A stretch of DNA of 26,635 bases from an uncultured Selenomonadaceae bacterium (GTDB lineage Bacteria > Bacillota > Negativicutes > Selenomonadales > Selenomonadaceae). Below the pieces are notes generated by a model that saw nothing but the letters and a program-made list of their open reading frames with translations, made no database searches and had not been told where the DNA came from. Location of the stretch: positions 1-26,635 of the forward strand of contig CALZDE010000003.1 of assembly GCA_945637225.1 (NCBI GenBank), read 5' to 3'. Positions 7,986 through 16,539 of the stretch are shown in pieces (position 1 is the stretch's first letter; each line of letters begins with the position of its first letter). A program made the translations under genes and the position numbers.

Positions 7986-10478
7986 ATGCTGAATTCAAAA
8001 TATTCAATTTTATTATGTGGCGGGGCGGCAGATTCTCTTACACAAGAGGAAATGACTGATTATATAAAAAAGGGAGTAAAGGTTTTACTGCTGGTTATTA
8101 AAAAACGTGTACGTGAATATAGTGCTTTGGCAAAGGAATATGGTGAAGCTGGTCTGTTTAGGCTTTATGAGATAGATGATAATGCTGGCCCTGTTCCTGA
8201 CTTTGCTATTGCAGATGGAATTGTTGAAAATAAAAATATTTTTGCTAAAATATGTGAGCGTGCGAAAAGCTTTAATTTTGAGCAGTATATGGTAGAGCAT
8301 GCACCTCTTGACAGTGAAAGGTCTATTGTTGTAAGAGCCAGTGCTGGTACGGGAAAAACCACTGTTATGATTGACAGGGTGATGTTTATTTTTTCAATGA
8401 GGCCAGAGCTTAAGCCAGAAGATATTACGATGATTACCTTTACTAATGCGGCGGCGGATAATATGCTGGAGAAAATCATCAGGAAACTGAGCTGTATTTA
8501 TCAGATAACAGGCATGGTTCGCTATCTAAATCTTTTGGAGCAGATTTCCAGTATGCAGATTTCTACCATTGACAGTTTTTTCCGTAAAGTGATTTCTGCT
8601 GGCAGTATGGAGCTGGGGTATGGAGCAAATGTACAGGTAAGAGGCTTTATTTGGGAGAGAAAGGAAATTCTCCGTCAGGTAATTAATGATGTTTTGCAGA
8701 GACAGCATTTTCAGGGAAGTTTCTTAGAAAATTGTGTTTTACCGCAAAATGAATATATTGAAATGGCTATGGATTGCTGGGACAAGCTGAATGGCTGTGG
8801 CATTTATTATCAGGAATTAGCTATGCTTGATTTTGGCTATTGTGATGACCAGCGTCAAATGACTGTTAATAATATACTGAAAATAATTGTTCTGGAAGCA
8901 GAAAGACGTTATCAGCAATTAAAGAGAGAACAGAATGCTATCAGTATTAATGATTTGAAGGCTGATACAGAAATTCTGACTAAGACGAATGCCAAACTGA
9001 GAGCGCTTAATATAAAATTTTTATTTGTCGATGAGTTTCAGGATACGGATACCAGTCAGATTAGAAGTATTGTAGCATTACAGAAAAAATTAGATTGTCA
9101 GCTTTTTGCTGTAGGTGATATTAAACAGAGTATTTACCGTTTCCGTGGTGCAGATGAATCGGCTTTTGATTATTTAGAGAAAATATTATTAACGAATAAT
9201 TTAAGGATAAGCGAATTTATTTTGCAGAAAAATTATCGTACATCAGATAAAATAATTCAGCCATTAAATGTTTTTTTTGCTAATTTAAGGGGTGCTGACC
9301 TTCTGCAGTGGGATAGTGCAGCTGTGGCAGGCCGTAACTTTAAGGGGACGTTTAAAAGATATTTGTTTGCTGTTGAAAAAAATCAATATGGTACAGATAT
9401 GTACAGTCCTGTAAAAAAGCATGTGCTTGGCATTTTAAAGAAAAGGAAAAAGGGGCATATCTGTTTTTTGGCCCGCATGAATTATCAGGTGGCAGAGATA
9501 GCTTCATGGTGCAGAAGTGCTGGTGTTCCATGTATTGCTAAGCTGGAGGGCGGTTTTTACAAACATCAGGCAGTACAGGATGTTATGTACGTACTAGGAG
9601 CGATTATTTATAGTGGTGATAATCGTTATCTTTTTAATGCCGCTATTACGCCCTATTTGAATTGTGCTATAGATTTATATGATTTTAATGAAATAGCTGG
9701 CAATAATGAAAAAGTCCGCAATAAGCTTATGACAGAAATGGAGAAAAGGGGCTGGAATTATATCGTAGATATATCTAAGGAGAAAACTTTTTTTCAGCTG
9801 TTTAGAATGCTGTTAAATGAATTTAATCCTATTGAAGGATATCGGCGCAAACAGGAAGCGGAGCTTAAAACGGCAGGCTTTTCTGGTCCATGGCTAAAGA
9901 AACAGCTTGAATATGATGTAGCTTCATATCGTCTGAATCTTAACAAGCTGGCACAGATTATTTATGATAATTTTCAGAATGAAGTAGTTTCTGTGCTTAC
10001 CGTATATGACTTTTTAAGAAACAAGGCATCTACTAATAAAGAAGAGGATACGGTTTATCCTGTACCGGAAAATGATGGAAATCTTATAGTGGAGATAATG
10101 ACAGTACACAAGGCAAAGGGTATGGAATTTCCTACAGTTATCATTACTCACACTGCAGAGCATTATATCAAGGACTTGGATTTTCTGCGTAGCCGTTACT
10201 GTCAGTTTATCACACCAACAGCAGGAGAACATCGCTTTGGCTGGTTTTTGCAGAATGAACGTGGTGAACAGTTTATGAATAGCTGGTTCAGAGAAATGCT
10301 TGGCAGGGAAAATATGGCAATATCCCGTGATGAAGCAAGAATACTTTATGTAGCTATGACTAGAGCACAGGAAGAATTAATCGTATATCAGCCAGAGTTT
10401 AAAAGCATTACTGCTAAAGAAAATACCTGGGGTGAAATGCTTGAACTGATGGATAAGAATGGCGGTGCCAAAAGATGA
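7986..10478 (+). CDS. UvrD/AddA-like superfamily 1 helicase with a novel N-terminal extension and no nuclease domain
   Basis: The 830-residue protein (from the ATG at 7986) contains the full set of SF1A helicase motifs: Q-motif FNFEQYMVEHA (about 97-107), Walker A ASAGTGKTT (118-126), TFTNAAA, Walker B VDEFQDTD (348-355), motif III VGDIKQSIYRFRG, motif IV KNYRTSDK, motif V MTVHKAKGMEFP (705-716) and motif VI ILYVAMTRAQEEL (786-798). It resembles AddA/RecB-type helicases but stops just after motif VI, so the C-terminal nuclease of AddA is absent. Residues 1-95 precede the Q-motif and are not part of the usual family; KKGVKVLLLV and DFAIADG faintly recall a half phospholipase-D domain. An upstream TTG at 7980 is rejected: GGAG (7975-7978) is 7 bases from the ATG but abuts the TTG. 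The gene overlaps the next by 4 bases (ATGA), so the two products probably form a complex. Confidence 0.85.
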   Translation: MLNSKYSILLCGGAADSLTQEEMTDYIKKGVKVLLLVIKKRVREYSALAKEYGEAGLFRLYEIDDNAGPVPDFAIADGIVENKNIFAKICERAKSFNFEQYMVEHAPLDSERSIVVRASAGTGKTTVMIDRVMFIFSMRPELKPEDITMITFTNAAADNMLEKIIRKLSCIYQITGMVRYLNLLEQISSMQISTIDSFFRKVISAGSMELGYGANVQVRGFIWERKEILRQVINDVLQRQHFQGSFLENCVLPQNEYIEMAMDCWDKLNGCGIYYQELAMLDFGYCDDQRQMTVNNILKIIVLEAERRYQQLKREQNAISINDLKADTEILTKTNAKLRALNIKFLFVDEFQDTDTSQIRSIVALQKKLDCQLFAVGDIKQSIYRFRGADESAFDYLEKILLTNNLRISEFILQKNYRTSDKIIQPLNVFFANLRGADLLQWDSAAVAGRNFKGTFKRYLFAVEKNQYGTDMYSPVKKHVLGILKKRKKGHICFLARMNYQVAEIASWCRSAGVPCIAKLEGGFYKHQAVQDVMYVLGAIIYSGDNRYLFNAAITPYLNCAIDLYDFNEIAGNNEKVRNKLMTEMEKRGWNYIVDISKEKTFFQLFRMLLNEFNPIEGYRRKQEAELKTAGFSGPWLKKQLEYDVASYRLNLNKLAQIIYDNFQNEVVSVLTVYDFLRNKASTNKEEDTVYPVPENDGNLIVEIMTVHKAKGMEFPTVIITHTAEHYIKDLDFLRSRYCQFITPTAGEHRFGWFLQNERGEQFMNSWFREMLGRENMAISRDEARILYVAMTRAQEELIVYQPEFKSITAKENTWGEMLELMDKNGGAKR

Positions 10479-13075
10479 GTATTTGTTTTACTTATAGAAA
10501 TGCAGGCGAACTGCGAGAAGTAATAAAGAGTGGTAAAATAGGTGTAGACGGTCCAATAATTACAGCTTCTGCGGCTAATGTAAAAATGTTTTTCTCCTGT
10601 GTGCCTGATGGGAAAAGAAGCTGTTTTAATTGCTGTTCTGTCAAGGATTTAACTTATAATCTTCTGCCTAAATGGTGTTCAAAAAACAGTGAGGAGAAGC
10701 TGAGACAGCTTTTAGAATATGGTAATGTCATCAGACAATGTAAAAGCTCCTTTTCGGACAAAGAATTTTCTTCTTTTCAGAGAAATGCCTATCAGGTGAT
10801 TGATGGTATGAGGCTTTTGCTGGAAATGGACATTTATCCTAATGATTTTCAGCCAGAGGATAAGCAGGAGACCTTATTTAAGATAATATATGAAGCATTT
10901 ATCAAAAATAATACTGCTCAGGAATTTCAGAATAAAAAATATGAATGGCTTTACCGTAAGGATTTTATCAATGCCCTAGTGGAAATTTCTCCTAATCTTA
11001 ATAAGATTTATGATAAGGATTATTTTAAATTTTCCCAAGAAGCGTTTTTGTGCCGTAGGGTGTATTTTCATGGTTTTATAAGCTTTTCACCTTTGGAAAA
11101 TTTCTTGATTAAATGCTTTGAAAAGAATGGAATAGATGTATGCTATGTTAATTATTGGGATGAAAATGAAATAGCGGCATTTGATATTCTTAAAGAAAAC
11201 CCTCATTTTCAAAAGCTTGATAAAAGATGTTTTTTTGCTAAAGCAGATAAAAAAGGCAGATACAGTGGTATTTTTGCAAATTCCTTAGCTGAACAGGAGA
11301 AAGAAATTTTACCTAAAATTTATAAATTTAATGATATTTTTTCTTTGGTAAGTGTTCTTGATAATTCTGCTGATGATATTTCATTGCTTTGCCCTAGTGG
11401 TCTGGATATGGAAAATTTTCAGAAGACATTCTTTGGTGAGGGTGAAAGAAAGAAATTTATCTCTTATCCTATGGGGCAGTATCTTTACTGTATTTATGAT
11501 ATGTGGGACAGCAGTACAGAACGCCTGAATATAAAGGCTGATAATATTCGTCAATGTCTTGCAACAGGCTATGCTTTGGGAAGTGATTTATCAGCAGGCG
11601 AACTGATGACGGCTTTTCAGCAGGCACATGCTATTTTTGAGGAATGTTCATCCGTCAGTGATTGGAAATACATGCTTGATTTATGGAAGAGCAATTATAA
11701 TAATTCTGTACCTCGTAATGAAAATGGTTCTGAGGAAAGCAGGGCATTTAGCCGTTGGAACAGTATTATGGATAATATATGGCGTAATGCTGGTCCCTTT
11801 GCTATGGATAAATCTGTGATGGAAGCTTTAATCATCAGTATTCAATGTATTTTAAGGGATATTGAGAGGCTTTTGGATAATAAGGCTATTACGTATACTG
11901 AATCGCACAATGATGGCCTGCACAGGCTTATAAGCAGTAAATACCATCTCATAGAGCCTTATGAGGAACAAAAGAAATTATTGTTCAATGCACTTGATGA
12001 TATTGCTAGAAATCTGCTTTCTGTGAAATTGTGTCATACCACTGAACTTTGCAATGCAATGAAATTGGTGCTTTCTGGTGCGGTTAAGGCTGAACAGAAG
12101 GAAATAATGGAAGGTATTTATTTAGGTGAGATTGAAGCATATCTTCTTAGAATGAATCATTCATCGAAATACCTTGTAGCTTTCTGTGATGCACATCATT
12201 TACCGGGGATGAAGGCTTCGCTTCCATGGCCTTTATGTGAAGAATTTTTTCTTAATGTGTCAGATGGCAATTTTGAATTTATTGAGGATTATCTTTTTGC
12301 ATACAATAGCCGTCAATTGGAAGGCCGTTACTTATTTTATTTGGCTCTTCAGCTTCCAAATGCAGATTTTTCATGGGTAGCAGAAATTGATGGTAAAGCA
12401 CAGATTATGTCGCCATACCTTGCTTTGCTTAACAGCTTGGGAAGTGAAATTATACCATCTGCTGGAAGCCTGTTGCGGTCTGATAATAATGCTGATAATG
12501 CTTTTGGCTGTGTGACAGGCAAATATATTCCTATGGATTCTTTTCGTAAAACACCAACTGAGGTCAGGGCGAATGATTTGTTCTGTCCATATAGAAATAT
12601 TTACGATTATGTATTTTCCAGATATCCTTCCTTCAATTCCAAATTCCAGCTTCAGTTTTTTGTAACTGCGGCTATTAAGGTAATTTATGACAGTGTCGGT
12701 TATATTGCTCCTAACAGAAAGGCACGAAATATGACGGACATATCAAAAGAGGTTTTTACAAAGCTTCCTTTGTGGAATGTGACGGAAAAAATGTATATTC
12801 TTGATTTTGCTAGAAAATATGGTCTGCTTTATAAAATGAAGAATTATGAGACAGGAAGTTTTGATATGCTGGAGCCTATTCAGGATAACATGGGAATGTA
12901 TTATTATAAATCTGACCGCATTTTTGCGAAATATCTCAACAGATATACTACGCAGAAAATAATAAAAACCATTCAGCAGACGAAGAAAACAGCCGATATA
13001 CCACCTATGGGTAACTGTATTTATTGTCCGCACAATGAATGCTGCTGTTTTCAGGAAAAGAAAAAAAGATATTGA
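10475..13075 (+). CDS. AddB-like protein with an iron-sulfur cysteine set and a degenerate nuclease region
   Basis: The 866-residue protein has no Walker A. Parts read like the inactive-helicase body of AddB: RVYFHGFISFSPLENFLI (195-212), YLVAFCDAHHLPGM (566-579, where AddB has its GxxEGxxP-type stretch) and SRQLEGRYLFYLAL (612-625). The C-terminal part begins like a RecB-family nuclease (DLFCPYRNIYDYVF, Cys704) and ends with CIYCPHNEC-type cysteines (C848, C851, C857). Cys704...C-x2-C-x5-C is the AddB/Cas4-type 4Fe-4S pattern. Only about 140 residues separate the first Cys from the trio, against roughly 320 in AddB, and I see no GxxD...DxK nuclease residues. The cluster may be structural or DNA-binding. 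The start overlaps the helicase stop (ATGA). Many codons are AT-ending, unlike the pur genes. No named function can be assigned. Confidence 0.7.
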   Translation: MSICFTYRNAGELREVIKSGKIGVDGPIITASAANVKMFFSCVPDGKRSCFNCCSVKDLTYNLLPKWCSKNSEEKLRQLLEYGNVIRQCKSSFSDKEFSSFQRNAYQVIDGMRLLLEMDIYPNDFQPEDKQETLFKIIYEAFIKNNTAQEFQNKKYEWLYRKDFINALVEISPNLNKIYDKDYFKFSQEAFLCRRVYFHGFISFSPLENFLIKCFEKNGIDVCYVNYWDENEIAAFDILKENPHFQKLDKRCFFAKADKKGRYSGIFANSLAEQEKEILPKIYKFNDIFSLVSVLDNSADDISLLCPSGLDMENFQKTFFGEGERKKFISYPMGQYLYCIYDMWDSSTERLNIKADNIRQCLATGYALGSDLSAGELMTAFQQAHAIFEECSSVSDWKYMLDLWKSNYNNSVPRNENGSEESRAFSRWNSIMDNIWRNAGPFAMDKSVMEALIISIQCILRDIERLLDNKAITYTESHNDGLHRLISSKYHLIEPYEEQKKLLFNALDDIARNLLSVKLCHTTELCNAMKLVLSGAVKAEQKEIMEGIYLGEIEAYLLRMNHSSKYLVAFCDAHHLPGMKASLPWPLCEEFFLNVSDGNFEFIEDYLFAYNSRQLEGRYLFYLALQLPNADFSWVAEIDGKAQIMSPYLALLNSLGSEIIPSAGSLLRSDNNADNAFGCVTGKYIPMDSFRKTPTEVRANDLFCPYRNIYDYVFSRYPSFNSKFQLQFFVTAAIKVIYDSVGYIAPNRKARNMTDISKEVFTKLPLWNVTEKMYILDFARKYGLLYKMKNYETGSFDMLEPIQDNMGMYYYKSDRIFAKYLNRYTTQKIIKTIQQTKKTADIPPMGNCIYCPHNECCCFQEKKKRY

Positions 13076-13086
13076 ACATAAAAATA

Positions 13087-13115
13087 GGACTGACACGTTT
13101 GCCAGTCCATTTTTA
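13087..13115. terminator. Bidirectional terminator between convergent units
   Basis: GGACTG (13087-13092) pairs with CAGTCC (13103-13108), with a further CA/TG pair inside across an A/C mismatch. ATTTTTATT follows on the plus strand, and the minus strand reads a T-rich tract (CTATTTTTATG) on the other side. It can serve both the plus-strand AddB-like gene and the minus-strand TPR gene. Confidence 0.7.
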
Positions 13116-13123
13116 TTACATTT

Positions 13124-13828
13124 TTAAATATCCCATTCCAGCTTGTTTGGGTCAGGTGTTGCCTTATCAATTTCTGCCATTATCCAGCTTGCATTGTCAT
13201 GCTCTGCCTTGAATGCTTCATCAAGCCTTTCCTGATAGCCCTCTGGAATCTCCATGTTGTGAAGTGCCATGTGCATGAAATCCTTTGCTACCAGAGTTAC
13301 GCCACGTTCTGCTGCCAATTGTGCCTTGAAGCGGTAGCCGTAGTAGAGATAGCTGTTATGCTCGATAGGAATATCCTTGTAAACCTCAATGCGGTTATCC
13401 ACCTCAGCTTCAGCTTCAGCAGTATTTTTCATGTGGTGCATGAGATTCCAGCGGTCAGCCCACAGTTCACCACGAAGAATGTAACGGTAGAGATAGTCGG
13501 TGGATTCTGCCAATTCAATAGCGTTGCAGATATAAGTCATCGCTTCATTAAATTCTTTCTTCTCTTTGTAAAGGTGGGAAAGCTTCTGCAGAGCATAGAT
13601 TTTCTCTTCAATGTCCTGACTGTTTTCTTCGTCAGGCTCTATATCTTCAATGCTTTTAAAAAGCTCAATAGCTTCATCGGTTTTATCAATTCCTTCCATG
13701 GAGAGGAACTGAGCCAGTCTTGCACGGCAATGCCAATCTTCATAGCCACCGCTAAAGAGATGCTCCGGTGGGTTGGCACTTGTTGACTGGACATACTCTA
13801 CTAAATCCTGAAAGCGTTCTTCATTCAT
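13124..13828 (-). CDS. TPR-like helical repeat protein of unknown function
   Basis: The 234-residue, acidic, soluble-looking protein has no signal peptide. Its middle consists of helix pairs with TPR-like spacing: ALQKLSHLYKEKKEFNEAMT (about 79-98) continuing into YICNAIELAE, with LARL-like and AEAEAEV segments around it. Such repeats usually bind proteins. The ATG at 13828 follows an AGGAGGA site 8 bases upstream. It is the second gene of a minus-strand unit, 28 bases after the degenerate ATPase, so the two are probably cotranscribed. I do not recognise a specific family and see no catalytic motif. Confidence 0.7.
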   Translation of the reverse strand: MNEERFQDLVEYVQSTSANPPEHLFSGGYEDWHCRARLAQFLSMEGIDKTDEAIELFKSIEDIEPDEENSQDIEEKIYALQKLSHLYKEKKEFNEAMTYICNAIELAESTDYLYRYILRGELWADRWNLMHHMKNTAEAEAEVDNRIEVYKDIPIEHNSYLYYGYRFKAQLAAERGVTLVAKDFMHMALHNMEIPEGYQERLDEAFKAEHDNASWIMAEIDKATPDPNKLEWDI

Positions 13829-13856
13829 AAATAAAATCCTCCTGGTTTTTCAGTGT

Positions 13857-15467
13857 TTATTCAACTTTTAATGTATTTGTACAGATTATCAGGCCAATGA
13901 TTGATACTACCGTAGATATGAGCGGAATGAGCGGATGAAATTCACCAGCAGTTCCTTCTAAAATCAGATATGAGGAGAAGCCCAGCATTATCACATTAGC
14001 AAGGAAGGTAACACAAATGCAGTGAATCAGCTTACTCTGCCATGACAGACCTAAAGAAACGGCTGTCGCAATAGCTCCGATATTGTTTGTTTCCAGTAAT
14101 ACGTGAGCATCTTTCCTGAGGTCTGGTGGGGCACTCTGCGGAACAAAGCTTATATCTGCCGTATCAAGGGCATCCTTAAAGGTAGGACTGCATCCAATAG
14201 CGGCAACGGTCTGACCTTGAGCCTTACGCACCTGAATTTCCTTTGCCTTTTCCTCTGGGGTAAGATTGCCAATTGCTTGTGAAAGGTTGAGCTGTCTTTC
14301 ATAATAGTGGGCAGTGTTGTTGTCTTTTCCTGTCAAAAGTACGGTTTCTACGGACATATCGTCTAAAGCCTCTACCGCAATAGGAGCATCAGGAATGTAA
14401 TCATCAAGGACACCTATGATACCACGGCAGTAATTGCCAGTATTGACAAAGAGCGGAACCATGCCCTTTCCTGCCATCTGGTCAGCTTTGGTACGCATGG
14501 AAGCATTGAGCTCGACACGCTGAAGTTTCATGAGACGGCCAGAACCGACTCTGACTACCATGTGATTGTGCATTACCTCTATACCCAGACTTGGAAGTAC
14601 GTTGGTGCCAGTGGCTTTGCCCAGGACAAGCTTTCTTTCTCTTGCATTTTTTACAATTGCCCAGGCGATGGAATTATCCATATACGTTTCGGCAGTGGCG
14701 GCTAAGATAAGCATTTTTTCCAAAAGAATACCCTGAGAGGCTGTATCCCTGACATAAGGATCACCCTTGGTAAGAGTGCCGTAGAGACTGCACGCCAAAA
14801 CATCGACCTGTGGAAGAAGCTCCAATGCCTCCGGTTTTTGGATAATAATGCCGTTTTCCTTGCAAAGCTTCATCAGTTTCAGCAAAAGCATAGGATAGAC
14901 CAGCTTTATGGAAGCAGGACAGGCGGAGACCAAAATCAGGAAAAAATATGCAAAATTTATATCTACATCTGTAACAACACCCCAGCCAAAGGCCAGCAGG
15001 CTGATAATCAAAATTGTTGGTACGTACCATATAGCGATGTGATGTATGCGGTCAATGGTAATCGGCATAGCGTTATCAAGCTCTAAGGTGCATGAGCTGA
15101 AAGCATCTATGGTAAGAAGTGCGATGGCATTGAAGATGAAAAGCTCTACAGTCAGCGGATATACAGAAGGTGTACCGATATGGGAAATCGCCATACCTAC
15201 AGAACCAGCTATTCCTATGAGAACAAGGCTGTCTGCATTAGAGTGACGGCTGAACATGGCATCAAGGCCGGAAAGAACAAAATTATAATTAATTATTAAT
15301 TGCAGAGCCAAAAAGCCAAAGAGAATATAGGTAGAATTTTCTGTGTTCAGCTGTTCTGGGTATTCAATGCCAGCAATAAGGCAGATATAAGGACACATGA
15401 TGAGAATGCTAGTCATCATAAGGGGAAATAAGGAAAGATATGCTATATAATGTCTGTTTTCAGTCAA
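13857..15467 (-). CDS. Degenerate P1B-type (heavy-metal) ATPase, probable pseudoenzyme
   Basis: From a TTG start at 15467 the protein has 536 residues, against 700-800 for CopA-like pumps. Eight hydrophobic segments (about 11-33, 45-66, 80-98, 105-123, 144-165, 172-197, 479-502, 511-530) match the P1B membrane plan, and CPA (183-185) matches the CPx metal site. Only about 20 residues separate segments 4 and 5, where the actuator domain with TGES should be. The phosphorylation motif DKTGT reads SLYGT (227-231), with Ser for the essential Asp. GDGxND reads GCSPTF (425-430), and the SEHP region reads MDNS. The context LPEEK-like TPEEK (403-407) and LLTGKDN shows homology. Active pumping is unlikely; a sensing, binding or scaffolding role is inferred. 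The start is set by AGGAGTGA at 15475-15482 and a promoter at 15501-15528. A longer frame to 15674 crosses that promoter and ispE. Confidence 0.8.
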   Translation of the reverse strand: MTENRHYIAYLSLFPLMMTSILIMCPYICLIAGIEYPEQLNTENSTYILFGFLALQLIINYNFVLSGLDAMFSRHSNADSLVLIGIAGSVGMAISHIGTPSVYPLTVELFIFNAIALLTIDAFSSCTLELDNAMPITIDRIHHIAIWYVPTILIISLLAFGWGVVTDVDINFAYFFLILVSACPASIKLVYPMLLLKLMKLCKENGIIIQKPEALELLPQVDVLACSLYGTLTKGDPYVRDTASQGILLEKMLILAATAETYMDNSIAWAIVKNARERKLVLGKATGTNVLPSLGIEVMHNHMVVRVGSGRLMKLQRVELNASMRTKADQMAGKGMVPLFVNTGNYCRGIIGVLDDYIPDAPIAVEALDDMSVETVLLTGKDNNTAHYYERQLNLSQAIGNLTPEEKAKEIQVRKAQGQTVAAIGCSPTFKDALDTADISFVPQSAPPDLRKDAHVLLETNNIGAIATAVSLGLSWQSKLIHCICVTFLANVIMLGFSSYLILEGTAGEFHPLIPLISTVVSIIGLIICTNTLKVE

Positions 15468-15500
15468 AATAAACTCACTCCTGTATGGAAATATGTACCT

Positions 15501-15528
15501 ATTATAACACATTATCAAAAAAAAGCAA
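15501..15528 (-). promoter_or_regulatory. Extended -10 promoter for the degenerate ATPase unit
   Basis: Read on the minus strand, TTGCTT (15523-15528) and a perfect TATAAT (15501-15506) are 16 bases apart, and a TG one base before the -10 makes an extended -10. Transcription would start near 15494, upstream of the AGGAGTGA site and the TTG at 15467. Confidence 0.6.
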
Positions 15529-15585
15529 ATTGGTATGTGAATACTATAAAAATACGGAAAATTTTCAATAAATGCTGTTTGACTA

Positions 15586-15614
15586 TTGAAGATTTTTAGA
15601 AAAATTGATAAAAT
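15586..15614 (+). promoter_or_regulatory. Candidate promoter of the ispE-gntR-glmU unit
   Basis: TTGAAG (15586-15591) and TAAAAT (15609-15614) are separated by 17 bases, diverging from the ATPase promoter about 60 bases away. The ribosome binding site of ispE is not strong (AGGACGTGA region). Confidence 0.5.
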
Positions 15615-15657
15615 ATAGTGGATAATGTATTTTTTATGAAAACAGGACGTGATGTGA

Positions 15658-16536
15658 ATGACAGAGAAGCACATTAGTGTTGAGGGTAATGCTAAAATAA
15701 ATTTGACCTTAGATATTTTAGGAACCAGACCTGACGGCTTTCACGAGGTATCTATGGTTATGCAGGAAGTAAGTCTCCACGATACCTTGGAACTGACTGC
15801 TACCGACGGAGAAATAAGTCTTTCCATTGAATGCCTGAACGGGGCGGAGCTGGAAGCTGATGAAACAAATCTCTGCTGGCGGGCGGCAAAGCTTATACAG
15901 GATGATTGCGGTGTAGCTGGCGGTGTAAAGATGAAGCTTATAAAGCGTATTCCTATTGCGGCAGGACTGGCTGGCGGTTCTACGGATGCGGCGGCTGTAC
16001 TGAAGGGCATGAATCAGCTTTATGAATTGCACTTGGACGAAGCAAAGCTTTGTGAACTTGGTGCAAAACTTGGTTCTGATATTCCTTTCTGCATTATGGG
16101 CGGTACCATGCTGGCAACAGGCAGAGGAGAGGTTTTGACAAGACTGCCAAATTATCCTGAGACATGGCTTGTACTGGCGAAACCACCTATAGGAGTATCT
16201 ACTGCTTGGGCATATAAGACCTATGACAGTGGTTATGATGGTTCTCATCCTGACAATGAGGCTATGATGAAGGCGATTGAAAAGGGTGACACAAGAGAGG
16301 CGGCTTCTCTTATTTGCAATGTATTAGAGCAGGTGACAGAGAAGGCACGTCCAGAAATTAATGAATACAAGAAGCTGATGCTGGAAAATGGTGCAATAGC
16401 AAGTATGATGTCCGGCAGCGGTCCTACTGTCTTTGGCTTGTGCGGTGATGAAAGTACTGCAAGGTCACTGGCTGAGGTGCTGAAGGCTTCGGGAATAGAT
16501 GAGGTTCACGTAGCAAAGACCGTAGAAAGGAGATAA
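15658..16536 (+). CDS. ispE: 4-diphosphocytidyl-2-C-methyl-D-erythritol kinase IspE
   Basis: IspE phosphorylates CDP-ME in the MEP pathway to isoprenoid precursors. The 292-residue protein is a GHMP kinase: AKINLTLDI with Lys13, PIAAGLAGGSTDAAA (99-113, the ATP-binding glycine loop) and SDIPFC with Asp141 (140-145), the counterparts of E. coli Lys10 and Asp141. MSGSGPTVFG-like glycine motif III is present near the C-terminus. The next gene starts 3 bases after its stop, and that gene's ribosome binding site lies inside the ispE coding end. Upstream ATGs are out of frame. Confidence 0.96.
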   Translation: MTEKHISVEGNAKINLTLDILGTRPDGFHEVSMVMQEVSLHDTLELTATDGEISLSIECLNGAELEADETNLCWRAAKLIQDDCGVAGGVKMKLIKRIPIAAGLAGGSTDAAAVLKGMNQLYELHLDEAKLCELGAKLGSDIPFCIMGGTMLATGRGEVLTRLPNYPETWLVLAKPPIGVSTAWAYKTYDSGYDGSHPDNEAMMKAIEKGDTREAASLICNVLEQVTEKARPEINEYKKLMLENGAIASMMSGSGPTVFGLCGDESTARSLAEVLKASGIDEVHVAKTVERR

Positions 16537-16539
16537 CAT

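Noticed and set aside
7986..13075. Gabija-type defence system
   Set aside because: Gabija pairs a UvrD-like helicase with an OLD-family ATPase-TOPRIM nuclease. The partner here has no Walker A or TOPRIM motif and looks AddB-like.
15468..15674. 69-codon N-terminal extension of the minus-strand ATPase frame
   Set aside because: It crosses the extended -10 promoter and overlaps the start of ispE. AGGAGTGA at 15475-15482 supports the TTG at 15467 instead.
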